A stretch of 64,000 nt of DNA from the NCBI RefSeq assembly GCF_028289855.1, contig NZ_JAQGKZ010000100.1:1-64000 (forward strand). Direction: 5' to 3'. This document shows, piece after piece, positions 25,478 to 34,248 of this stretch (its first letter is position 1; the number at the start of each line of letters is the position of its first letter). The stretch comes from Sphingomonas bacterium (GTDB lineage: Bacteria > Pseudomonadota > Alphaproteobacteria > Sphingomonadales > Sphingomonadaceae). Under the pieces are notes generated by a model. It was not told where the DNA came from. It made no database searches and saw nothing but the letters and a program-made list of their open reading frames with translations. The translations under genes and the position numbers were made by a program.

Positions 25478-26809
25478 TTACCGGTTTCGATAGTTTTTCG
25501 GCAAAATACCGTAACGGCTCATCTTGTCGTAGAAAGTTTTTCGCGGAATGCCGAGGTCGGCGATGACCTGCCCGATATTACCTTTTGCCGCGGATAGGGC
25601 GCTTCGTATCTCGTTGGATTCGTATTCGGCAACGCGCGCCGCGAGGGGCATCGACGGAGCTTCACGGGTGCCTGCCGCATTGTCGACGCCCAAGATGATC
25701 TCGATCGCGAAGTTGCGCAGTTCGCGGACGTTGCCGGGCCAATCGTGGCGGCGCAGATGGCTATTGGTCGCGGCGTCGATCCGCCAGTCTGCTTTGCCGA
25801 ATTGCTGCGCGGCTTCCCCAGCGAAGACCGCGAACAACGACAGCACGTCGTCGCCGCGCTCGCGCAACGCGGGCACGCGGATCCGCGCGATGCTGAGGCG
25901 ATAAAGCAAGTCGGCGCGAAACAGGCCGGCGTTCACCGCTTCGGCCAGATTCTGCTTGCTGGTCGCCACTACGCGCAAATCGACGGCGTGCGGCCGCTCG
26001 GCGCCAATCGGATGGACTTCACGCTCCTCGAGCACACGCAGCAGCCGCGACTGCATCGCCAGCGGCATGCTGTCGATTTCGTCGAGCAGCAGCGTCCCGC
26101 CCGACGAGGCCGCGACCTGACCGACGCGCGACAGGCGGGTGTGCGGCACACTGTCGGCGGCGTGGCCGAACAGTTCGATCTCGGCGAGCCCTTCGGACAA
26201 TGCGCCGCAATTGACCGCAATCAGCGGTCGGGCGCGCCGCGGACCCTGCCGGTGCAGCATCGTCGCGACGAGTTCCTTGCCGGTACCGGTCTCGCCCTCG
26301 ACCAGCACGTCGATATCGGCCTCGGCCAGTTGCCGGATCACCTGGCGCAGCCTCTGCATCGGCGGGCTGTCACCGATCAGCGGCTCGTCCGCGTCGGGCG
26401 CGTCGGCGAGCGCGCGGAGGTGGCGATTGTCCATCACCAGCGCACGATGCGCGAGCGAGCGGCGCACCGCGGCGGCGAGGTGGTCGGTGGCGAATGGCTT
26501 GGTCAGGAAATCGGCGGCGCCGTCGCGCATCGCGCGCACCGCCATCGCGATATCGCCGTGCCCGGTGATCAGGATGACGGGGATTTCGGGGTCGGTCGCA
26601 TGCACCGCGGCGAGCAGCTCGAGCCCGTCCATGTGGGGCATGCGGATGTCGGTCACGACGATACCCGCGAAGTCGCGCGTGATCGTGCCCACTACCTCGT
26701 CGGCGCGAGCGAAGGCGCGGACGTCGAACTCGGCCAGCTCGAGCGCTTGGACGGTCGCAATCCGAAGCTGGTCGTCATCCTCGACGAAGATCACCGGCGC
26801 GGCGGTCAT
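25478..26809 (-). CDS. dctD: DctD-like C4-dicarboxylate response regulator with altered GAFTGA loop
   Basis: A 443-residue response regulator: receiver domain with Asp54 as phospho-acceptor (VVTDIRMPHMDG), AAA+ domain with Walker A GETGTGKE near 172 and Walker B GGTLLLDEID, and a Fis-type helix-turn-helix at the C-terminus (GNIGQVIADLGIPRKTFYDK). The L1 loop that should carry GAFTGA, the contact with sigma-54, instead reads FGHAADSVPHTRLSRVG (about residues 214-230), so none of the key residues remain. This questions classic sigma-54 activation. Its start overlaps the dctB stop (ATGA), consistent with a DctB/DctD pair serving dctA. Confidence 0.88.
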   Translation of the reverse strand: MTAAPVIFVEDDDQLRIATVQALELAEFDVRAFARADEVVGTITRDFAGIVVTDIRMPHMDGLELLAAVHATDPEIPVILITGHGDIAMAVRAMRDGAADFLTKPFATDHLAAAVRRSLAHRALVMDNRHLRALADAPDADEPLIGDSPPMQRLRQVIRQLAEADIDVLVEGETGTGKELVATMLHRQGPRRARPLIAVNCGALSEGLAEIELFGHAADSVPHTRLSRVGQVAASSGGTLLLDEIDSMPLAMQSRLLRVLEEREVHPIGAERPHAVDLRVVATSKQNLAEAVNAGLFRADLLYRLSIARIRVPALRERGDDVLSLFAVFAGEAAQQFGKADWRIDAATNSHLRRHDWPGNVRELRNFAIEIILGVDNAAGTREAPSMPLAARVAEYESNEIRSALSAAKGNIGQVIADLGIPRKTFYDKMSRYGILPKNYRNR

Positions 26810-28578
26810 GCCGTCCGCAACGTCGCAACGAAGGTGGCGCCCGTATCGCCGGGGACGTGCGTGATATCGCCGTCGAATTCGCGCGCGATGTCGCGAGCGA
26901 TCGCAAGACCCAACCCGAGTCCCTCCGGCTTGCCCGACGTAAACGGCGTGAACAGCGTGGCGGCGATTGCCGGATCGAGGCCAAGGCCGTTATCGGCAAC
27001 CGCAAGATCGACAGCGTCATCGGTCGTTGCGGCACTAATTGTCACGCGCGCGCCGGCTTGGCCTTCGACAGCTTCGATCGCATTCTGGACGAGGTTGATC
27101 ACGACCTGTTCGAGCCGTGTCCGGTCGCCTGCCAGCGCCACGCCACGCAGATCAGCGGAGAGATCGACACGAACGACGCCGCGCGCACGTTCGCCAAGCA
27201 ACAGCATTACGCCATCGAGCACCGAGCCGAGCGTTGCCGTCCCGCCCGCGCCTGCGCGACGTCGGGCGAAAGCACGTAACTCGGCAGTGATCGTTCCGAT
27301 CCGCGCGGTCAGCTCGACGATCCGCGCCAAATTCTCGCGCGCCTTGCCGGGCGCGTTGCGCTCGATGAGCGTCACGCCATTCTCGGCAAAGGTCCGGATC
27401 GCCGCCACCGGCTGGTTGATCTCGTGCGCGACACCCGCGGTGATCTGACCGAGTGAGGCGAGTCGGTTGGCTTGGGCCAGTTCTTCGCGGGCGTTGCGGT
27501 AACGCCGGTCGGCCTCGGCGCGTTCATCGGATTCGACGACAAGTTGGGCGTTTGCATCGCGCAGCTCGGCGGTGCGACGAACGACCTCTTCCTCGAGCGC
27601 TGTGCGCGCTTGCGCCTGGAGTCGCCGTGTTTCGGTGGAGCGGATCAGCAGGCCCGCTCCTATCGCCGTCACGAGCAACAGCCCCAACCCAACGATCAAG
27701 GCCTGGCTTCGCGCTGCGGCTAGTGGCGGGTCGAGCGGCGACAAATGGAACAGCCGCCCGCCGGCGAGGGGTGCAGGCGCGATCGCCACGCGATACTGGA
27801 CCTTGTCGCCGACGACCGCGCGCGCGCCGTCGATCGACAAAGGTGCCGCCGCCGGTGGGTTGGCGCCGAACTGAAGCGTCCGGCGCAGCGCGGCAAGCGT
27901 TGCCGCATCGATCGGCTCGATCGCGCGAAACCGCCATTGCGGCATGCCGGTCACCAGCACGACGCCATGCGCATCGACGACGAAGCTCATCCCGGGCGTG
28001 CGCGCCCATGCCGCTTCGACGCCATCGAACTCGACCTTGACGACCACCACCCCGAGCGCGCGGCCGTCGCGGTCGATCCGCCGCGCGAGGTAGAGGCCGG
28101 GCCGCCCGCTGACCGTGCCCAGCGCGAAGAATTCGGAACTGCCCCGGGCCATTGCATCGCGGAAGTAGGGTCGAAAGCCGTAATTCTGTCCGACGAAGCT
28201 GGCCGGGCTGTTCCAGTTGCTGGCGGCCTGGGTCGTACCAGTCGAATCGACGACATAGATCGCGGCGGCATCGGTCCGTTGTGCGAGTTGCGCCAGTGTG
28301 CGGTCGAGCCGCGCACGTGCCGCAGCGCTACGATCGCCGAGCGTCGCCGCGGCGTCGGGATATTCGGCGAGCACGAGCGGGAGCAGGCGGAATTTCTGAA
28401 GCTCGCTCGACAGCAAGGCGACGTGCGTACGTGCGGCCTGCCCTGCCGCGGCGTCGGCGGCGGCTTCTGCCTGGCCGAGCGACCAGCGCAGTCCGGCCCA
28501 ACCGAGCGCGGCGATCAGTGCGATCAACAATAGCCCCGCGGCCAACGCACGACGCCCGGCTATGGCGGAAAACCGCAT
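26806..28578 (-). CDS. dctB: C4-dicarboxylate sensor histidine kinase DctB
   Basis: A 590-residue membrane kinase. The first helix (ALAAGLLLIALIAALGWAGL) and a second near residue 290 bracket a periplasmic double-PAS/Cache-type sensor domain with FVGQNYGFRPYFRDAM and GRPGLYLARRI, typical of DctB dicarboxylate binding. A coiled-coil linker precedes the dimerisation domain with the phospho-histidine in GVAHEINQPVAAIRTFAENG; the ATPase domain has NLVQNAIEAV and VADNGLGLDP. The ATG at 28578 follows AGAGGGGAT and gives the normal N-terminus. Confidence 0.95.
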   Translation of the reverse strand: MRFSAIAGRRALAAGLLLIALIAALGWAGLRWSLGQAEAAADAAAGQAARTHVALLSSELQKFRLLPLVLAEYPDAAATLGDRSAAARARLDRTLAQLAQRTDAAAIYVVDSTGTTQAASNWNSPASFVGQNYGFRPYFRDAMARGSSEFFALGTVSGRPGLYLARRIDRDGRALGVVVVKVEFDGVEAAWARTPGMSFVVDAHGVVLVTGMPQWRFRAIEPIDAATLAALRRTLQFGANPPAAAPLSIDGARAVVGDKVQYRVAIAPAPLAGGRLFHLSPLDPPLAAARSQALIVGLGLLLVTAIGAGLLIRSTETRRLQAQARTALEEEVVRRTAELRDANAQLVVESDERAEADRRYRNAREELAQANRLASLGQITAGVAHEINQPVAAIRTFAENGVTLIERNAPGKARENLARIVELTARIGTITAELRAFARRRAGAGGTATLGSVLDGVMLLLGERARGVVRVDLSADLRGVALAGDRTRLEQVVINLVQNAIEAVEGQAGARVTISAATTDDAVDLAVADNGLGLDPAIAATLFTPFTSGKPEGLGLGLAIARDIAREFDGDITHVPGDTGATFVATLRTA

Positions 28579-28775
28579 TATCCCCTCTGGATTGTGCGGA
28601 AATCCGCACATTTTTGATCGCGCGGTAAATGGTCTATTTCTAGAAAATCCATATTGTCCAACAGCTTGAGCCAATCATGCGAATTGCTGGTTGCTAGGCG
28701 CCGGTGCTGCAAGAATGCACGGCGAAGGCCCGGTGACAAGGGCCAGGCGGCACGTGCCGTCGCCAGAGAGGAAGT
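28579..28775. promoter_or_regulatory. dctB-dctA divergent intergenic region
   Basis: Contains a possible -24/-12 element TAGGCGCCGGTGCTGCA at 28695-28711, with GG and GC ten bases apart as required for sigma-54, though other positions match poorly. A perfect 12-base palindrome CGGCACGTGCCG lies at 28748-28759, 16 bases before the dctA ATG, and a ribosome site (GAGAGGAAG) follows. No gene is seen. Confidence 0.4.
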
Positions 28776-30116
28776 ATGAAGGTTCAACCCATCGAGGTTC
28801 CCGCGGGCGCGCCGCGCAAGCCATTCTATCGCCACCTCTATGCGCAGGTGCTCGCGGCGATCGTGCTCGGCGCGTTGCTCGGCTATATCTGGCCGGCGGC
28901 AGGCGAAGCGCTCAAACCGCTCGGCGACGGATTCATCAAGCTGGTCAAGATGATCATCGCCCCGGTGATCTTCCTCAGCGTGGTTGGCGGTATCGCGGGA
29001 ATGCGCGAGCTTGGCTCGGTCGGACGAGTCGCGGTCAAGGCGTTCGGCTATTTCCTGGTGTTCTCGACACTGGCGCTGATCGTCGGCCTGCTGGTCGCCA
29101 ATATCGTCCAACCGGGCGCGGGGATGAATATCGACCCCGCGACGCTCGATGCCAAGGCAGTGGCGGGCTATGCGCACGATGCGCACGAGACTACGATCAC
29201 CGGTTTCCTGATGGCGATCATCCCGACGACGATGGCGTCGGCGCTGACCGAGGGGTCGATCCTGCAGACATTGTTCGTCGCGGTCCTGTTCGGGATCGCG
29301 TTGACGCTGGTCGGCCGCCCGGCAGAGCCAGTACTCGAACTGATCGAGCGGCTGTCGCTCGTGGTGTTCAAGCTGGTCGGCATCCTGATGAAGGCGGCGC
29401 CGATCGGCGCGTTTGGGGCGATCGCCTTCACGATCGGCAAATATGGCGTCGGCAGCCTGGTCAATCTCGGCGCGCTGGTCGCTACTTTCTATCTTACGTC
29501 GCTGCTGTTCGTACTGGTTGTGCTCGGCGCGGTGGCACGCGCGCACGGCTTCTCGATCTTCAAGCTGCTTGCCTATCTCAAGGCCGAATTATTGCTCGTG
29601 CTCGGCACCTCGTCGTCCGAAGCGGCGTTGCCCAACCTCATGGTCAAGCTCGAGGCTGCCGGGTGCGACCGCGGCGTGGTCGGGCTGGTCGTGCCGACCG
29701 GTTATTCGTTTAACCTCGACGGCACCAACATCTACATGACGCTCGCCGCCTTGTTCATCGCGCAAGCGACCGGGGTGCATCTCTCCTTGGGCGACCAATT
29801 ACTGCTGATGGGCGTCGCGATGCTGAGCTCGAAGGGAGCGGCGGGGGTGACCGGCGCGGGGTTCGTCACGCTTGCCGCGACCTTGTCGATCGTGCCGTCG
29901 GTGCCGGTTGCCGGAATGGCGCTGATCCTCGGCATCGACCGCTTCATGAGCGAGTGCCGCAGCCTGACCAATTTCGTCGGCAACGCGGTCGCCGCGATCG
30001 TCGTCGCGCGCTGGGAGGGGAAGCTCGATCGCGCCGCGCTCGACCGCGCGCTCAACGAACGGCCGCCGATCGAAGACAATCTCGAAGCGGCGGTTGCGCC
30101 GCAAATCATCGCATAA
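28776..30116 (+). CDS. dctA: C4-dicarboxylate/cation symporter DctA
   Basis: A 446-residue inner-membrane transporter of the DAACS family that imports succinate, fumarate and malate. The re-entrant loop serine motif [14 protein letters not shown] and the substrate-site [20 protein letters not shown] are intact, as is the N-terminal [19 protein letters not shown]. It is divergent from dctB-dctD, its likely regulators, and is followed after 24 bases by a TonB receptor gene, probably co-transcribed. Confidence 0.97.
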   Translation: MKVQPIEVPAGAPRKPFYRHLYAQVLAAIVLGALLGYIWPAAGEALKPLGDGFIKLVKMIIAPVIFLSVVGGIAGMRELGSVGRVAVKAFGYFLVFSTLALIVGLLVANIVQPGAGMNIDPATLDAKAVAGYAHDAHETTITGFLMAIIPTTMASALTEGSILQTLFVAVLFGIALTLVGRPAEPVLELIERLSLVVFKLVGILMKAAPIGAFGAIAFTIGKYGVGSLVNLGALVATFYLTSLLFVLVVLGAVARAHGFSIFKLLAYLKAELLLVLGTSSSEAALPNLMVKLEAAGCDRGVVGLVVPTGYSFNLDGTNIYMTLAALFIAQATGVHLSLGDQLLLMGVAMLSSKGAAGVTGAGFVTLAATLSIVPSVPVAGMALILGIDRFMSECRSLTNFVGNAVAAIVVARWEGKLDRAALDRALNERPPIEDNLEAAVAPQIIA

Positions 30117-30140
30117 AAAAGAAAAATGGGGAGAGAGACA

Positions 30141-33100
30141 ATGAACCGATCGATCACGCTGAAGGCGCTGGCCGCCGGGACCGCGCTGGGCGCGTTGCTG
30201 GCCGCGGCGCCAGCCCTCGCGCAGGATGCGCCTGCCGCGCCCGCGCCGCAGGATCAAACCGATGCCCCCGGTGCGGACAAGGACATCATCATCGTCGGCT
30301 CGCAGATCAAAGGCGCGAGCACGACCGCGGCGCTGCCGGTGACGGTGATCGGTGCCGACCAGATCGACGCGGCCGGCGCCGCCTCTGGCGACGATCTGTT
30401 CCGCTCGATCCCGCAGGCTGGCGACGTCACCTTCAACGAAAGCAACAACCCGCAAACCAGCAACGCCGCGCGGGGCGACGTCAGTTCGATCAATTTGCGT
30501 AACCTGGGCATCGGCAACACGCTGGTGCTGCTCAACGGCCGCCGCCTGGTCAGCCACCCGACCAGCCAGGCGGGCGAAGGCAACGTGCCGGTGCTCGGCT
30601 ACAACGCCAATGCACTGCCGGTCGCTGGACTCGAACGCGTCGAAATCCTGCGCGACGGCGCCGCGGCGATCTACGGATCGGATGCGGTCGCCGGCGTGGT
30701 CAACACGGTGACCAAGACCGACCTCGAAGGCGGGCGGTTCGACTTCCGTTTTGGCACGCCTCAGGGGACGTCGCGCCGCGATTACGAACTCACCGGCACC
30801 TACGGCAAGCAGTTCGGCGGCGGCCGCGGCAACATCTCGCTGTACCTCGATTACACGCGTCGCACCGCGCAGCAGGCCTCGGACGAGCCCTATACCGCGA
30901 CCGACAATCTGCTGTCGTTCTTCGCCAACGATCCGGCGTTCGCGGGCAATCTGACCGCCGACGGCCGCGCGACGCAATCGCCCTGGGCCAACCTCGCCGT
31001 CGTCGGCGGACCCGGCACGATCCGTCGCAGCCCGGGCAACCAGGCGCTGACCTCGTCGGCGGGCGCGTTCCACACGCAATCGATCCTCAACCCGGGGTGC
31101 CTGGTCACGATCAACGCCGATACGTGTCTGGGCAGCGGCACCCGCTCGACCGCGACCACCTTGCGCTCCGAACGGTTCGACACGCGTCCCGGAACGACGG
31201 TTACGCCGTCGATCAACCGTTACAACAGTTTCCTGTCGGCGCATTACGACGTGTCCGACCGCGTCACGCTCTATACCGAGCTCGGCTATTACCGCGCCGA
31301 TACGCAGCGCATCCAGCCGCCGACGATCAACCTCAACGCGATCACCATTCCGGCGTCCAACTATTGGAATCCGTTCGGCCCGGTGACCTTCGCCAACGGC
31401 CAGGCCAATCCCAACCGAATCCCGAACCTCACCAACGTGCCCGCCGCCGGCCTGCCGGTAACGCTCAGCACGTATCGCTTCCTCGACGCCGGGTATCAGG
31501 TGGTCAACACGGTCAACTGGCAGGATCGTTTCCTGGTCGGTGCCAAGGGCAAGATCGGCAGCTTCGATTTCGACACCGCGTTGCTCTATTCGGAAGCGCA
31601 GGCGACCGACAATTCGCCCGCGATCAACATGACCAAGCTGCAGCAGAATCTCGCGCTATCGACTCCCGACGCCTACAACCCGTTCAGCGGCGGTTGCTCG
31701 GCGACGCCGAGCCTCGGCGACTGCTCGCCAGCCAGCGCGTCGACGATCAATTCGTTCATGGTCAATTTGCGGCGCCGGTCGAAGACCACGCTCGGGCTCG
31801 CCGACTTCAAGATCTCCAAGCGCGACCTCGTCAACCTGCCCGCCGGCGGGCTCGGCATCGCGCTCGGTGTCGAAGGCCGGCGCGAGACCCAGCGCGACGA
31901 TCGCGACCCCAACCTCAACGGCACCAACACCTTCGTCGATATGGTGACGGGCGCGACCAACAACTCGAATATCGCCTCGGTCAGCCCGACGTTCAACACG
32001 AAGGGCGATCGAACCATATTTTCGGCGTTCGGCGAGCTCGCCGTGCCGCTGGTTTCGCCCGAGATGAAGGTGCCGCTGATCCGCCGCCTCGATGTCCAGC
32101 TCGCCGGCCGGTACGAACATTACAGCGATTTCGGATCGGTCGCGAAGCCCAAGATCGCCGCCGCCTGGGACCTGGTCGACGGCATCCGCCTGCGCGGATC
32201 CTATTCGAAAGGGTTCCGCGCGCCGAACCTCGAACAGCTCAACGCGGTCGCCTTCTCGCGCCTCAACACCAACACCGCGGCCAATACCGACTATTACCGC
32301 TGCGAAGCAGACGTGCGCGCCGGGCGGCTCGCCGCCAACGCCTTCCCGGCCTGCACGCGCCAGATCGGCTACTCGATCTCGGTCAGCGGCAATCCCGACC
32401 TCAAGCCCGAGAACAGCACCAACTGGACCGTCGGCGCGGTGATCGAGCCCAAGTTCATCCCCGCCCGGTTCGGCAAACTGACCTTCACCGCCGATTACTG
32501 GTCGATCAAGCAGACCGGGATCGTCGGCCAGTTCGGCCCGCAAAATGCGCTCGTGCTCGACTATCTCCTGCGCCTCCAGGGATCGAGCAACCCCAACGTC
32601 GTCCGTGCCGCACCGACCGCCGACGACACGGCGGTGTTCGCCGGGAGCGGGCTGGCGACAGCGGGCGCCGTGACGTTAATCAAGGACCAGTTCGTCAACC
32701 TCCTGCCGCAGACGGTGCGCGGATACGATTTGTCGATGAACTACACTGTCAGGACGGGTATCGGTCGCTTCAACCTCAACGTGAACGTCGCGCGGCTGAC
32801 CAAGTACAGCCGCACCACGCCGCCCGCTGTCCAGGCATTGTTCGACGCGCGCGCGGCGGGCACGATCAATGCCGCCACGCCGCTGACCGACGCCAGCAAT
32901 TTGATCCAGGTCAACGGCAAGCCCAAATGGCGCTGGTCGGGGTCGCTGACCTGGACGGCGGGCGGGTTCCAGCTTGGCGGCTATGCCGATTATATCGGCA
33001 CGGTCTACGACACCGCGTTTCTCGACGGGAGCGGCAATCCGTTCGTCGTCGACGGCCAGACCCAGTTCAACCTTTACGCGCAATACCGCATCAAGCACGG

Positions 33101-33242
33101 GCCGCTCGGCGGCACGAGTTACAAGATCGGTGCGAAGAACATTTTCGACAAACAGCCGCCGGTCGTCGACTCGGGCTATCTCGGATCGCTCTACGTGCCC
33201 TATGGGCGCTATCTGTACATGCAGGTCGGATTGAAGTTCTAA
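30141..33242 (+). CDS. TonB-dependent receptor downstream of dctA
   Basis: Outer-membrane receptor of about 1033 residues. After the signal peptide (to PALAQ) a TonB-box-like DIIIVGSQI appears, then a plug with TLVLLNGRRLV and RVEILRDGAAAIYGSDAVAG, and a barrel ending in MQVGLKF. The start chosen is the ATG at 30141, which follows GGGAGAGA; an ATG at 30126 has no ribosome site. It sits 24 bases after dctA and one base before the SGNH gene. The ligand is unknown; a dicarboxylate-bearing or esterified compound is a guess from context. Confidence 0.92.
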   Translation: MNRSITLKALAAGTALGALLAAAPALAQDAPAAPAPQDQTDAPGADKDIIIVGSQIKGASTTAALPVTVIGADQIDAAGAASGDDLFRSIPQAGDVTFNESNNPQTSNAARGDVSSINLRNLGIGNTLVLLNGRRLVSHPTSQAGEGNVPVLGYNANALPVAGLERVEILRDGAAAIYGSDAVAGVVNTVTKTDLEGGRFDFRFGTPQGTSRRDYELTGTYGKQFGGGRGNISLYLDYTRRTAQQASDEPYTATDNLLSFFANDPAFAGNLTADGRATQSPWANLAVVGGPGTIRRSPGNQALTSSAGAFHTQSILNPGCLVTINADTCLGSGTRSTATTLRSERFDTRPGTTVTPSINRYNSFLSAHYDVSDRVTLYTELGYYRADTQRIQPPTINLNAITIPASNYWNPFGPVTFANGQANPNRIPNLTNVPAAGLPVTLSTYRFLDAGYQVVNTVNWQDRFLVGAKGKIGSFDFDTALLYSEAQATDNSPAINMTKLQQNLALSTPDAYNPFSGGCSATPSLGDCSPASASTINSFMVNLRRRSKTTLGLADFKISKRDLVNLPAGGLGIALGVEGRRETQRDDRDPNLNGTNTFVDMVTGATNNSNIASVSPTFNTKGDRTIFSAFGELAVPLVSPEMKVPLIRRLDVQLAGRYEHYSDFGSVAKPKIAAAWDLVDGIRLRGSYSKGFRAPNLEQLNAVAFSRLNTNTAANTDYYRCEADVRAGRLAANAFPACTRQIGYSISVSGNPDLKPENSTNWTVGAVIEPKFIPARFGKLTFTADYWSIKQTGIVGQFGPQNALVLDYLLRLQGSSNPNVVRAAPTADDTAVFAGSGLATAGAVTLIKDQFVNLLPQTVRGYDLSMNYTVRTGIGRFNLNVNVARLTKYSRTTPPAVQALFDARAAGTINAATPLTDASNLIQVNGKPKWRWSGSLTWTAGGFQLGGYADYIGTVYDTAFLDGSGNPFVVDGQTQFNLYAQYRIKHGPLGGTSYKIGAKNIFDKQPPVVDSGYLGSLYVPYGRYLYMQVGLKF

Positions 33243-33243
33243 G

Positions 33244-34125
33244 ATGAAGAAGACGCTCGCCGCCTTGCTCGCCTTGTTGTCGTGCGCCGTCGTACCCGCG
33301 ACGGCGCAGACCGCGGCTGCCCCGGCCAAGCCTCGAACGATCCTGTTCGTCGGCAACAGCTTCACCCAGGGCGCGCATTCGGCGGTGCGCAATTACCGCG
33401 CCAACGTGGTGACCGACCTGAACGGCGACGGCTATGGCGGGGTGCCGGCGCTGTTCAAAACCTTCACCGAGGAAGCCGGGCTCGACTATGCCGTCAGCCT
33501 CGAGACTCAGGGCGGCAAGCCGCTCGGTTTCCACTGGTCCGAGCGGCGGCAATTGCTCGACAAGGCGTGGGACGTGGTCATCCTGCAGGAATTAAGCACG
33601 CTCGACCGCGACAAGCCGGGCGATCCCACCGACTACCGCACCTACGGCCCGATGTTCGCGGCGATGTTCGCGCGCGCCAATCCCAAGGTCGATGTGCAGT
33701 TGATGGCGACGTGGAGCCGCGCCGATTTGGTCTATCTGCCCGGCAGCCCATGGTCGGGCAAGCCGGTCGCCGCGATGGCGCTGGATTTGCGCCGCGCGAC
33801 CGATGGCGTGCGATCATTGTCGCCGGTGTTTCGCGGCGTGCTGCCCGTCGGCGAGGCGTGGAACCGCGCCATCGCCGCAGGGATCGCCGATCCGAATCCC
33901 TATGACGGGATCGCGTTCGGTCAGGTCGATCTTTGGGCTTACGATCACTACCATGCCAGCCCCTATGGCTATTATCTGGAAGCGCTGATCGTGTTCGGGC
34001 GCGTTACCGGGATCGATCCCACGACGCTGGGTGCCAAAGAGCGCGGGGCGGATGACCTCGGGCTGGATCCCAGGTTAGTCCCAATCCTGCAACGTATCGC
34101 GCGCGATCAATTGGCAGCGGGCTAG
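33244..34125 (+). CDS. Secreted SGNH-like hydrolase (DUF4886-like)
   Basis: A 293-residue protein with a signal peptide (to TATAQ). Block I of the SGNH fold reads ILFVGNSFTQGAH with the candidate nucleophile serine; the C-terminal YDHYHASPYGYYLEAL supplies a D-x-x-H pair like block V. A DLNGDGYGG segment resembles a calcium-binding loop. It starts one base after the receptor stop, so it is very likely co-transcribed with dctA and the receptor and may release acyl groups from the imported ligand. Confidence 0.75.
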   Translation: MKKTLAALLALLSCAVVPATAQTAAAPAKPRTILFVGNSFTQGAHSAVRNYRANVVTDLNGDGYGGVPALFKTFTEEAGLDYAVSLETQGGKPLGFHWSERRQLLDKAWDVVILQELSTLDRDKPGDPTDYRTYGPMFAAMFARANPKVDVQLMATWSRADLVYLPGSPWSGKPVAAMALDLRRATDGVRSLSPVFRGVLPVGEAWNRAIAAGIADPNPYDGIAFGQVDLWAYDHYHASPYGYYLEALIVFGRVTGIDPTTLGAKERGADDLGLDPRLVPILQRIARDQLAAG

Positions 34126-34248
34126 GCATTGGAGACAATAACCGCTTTCGGGAAGAGAGCGTTTAGGTTCGACAGCCCGCAGGTAGGCGCATGGCCGTCG
34201 AGGACGGGCAATGATTAGCTCCAAAATTAGTTCGCTCGTTCGACGCCG

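Noticed and set aside
28749-28763. GGCACGTGCCGTCGC as a sigma-54 promoter for dctA
   Set aside because: The -24 part matches but the -12 GC is one base too far; strict spacing is required. It is better described as a palindrome.
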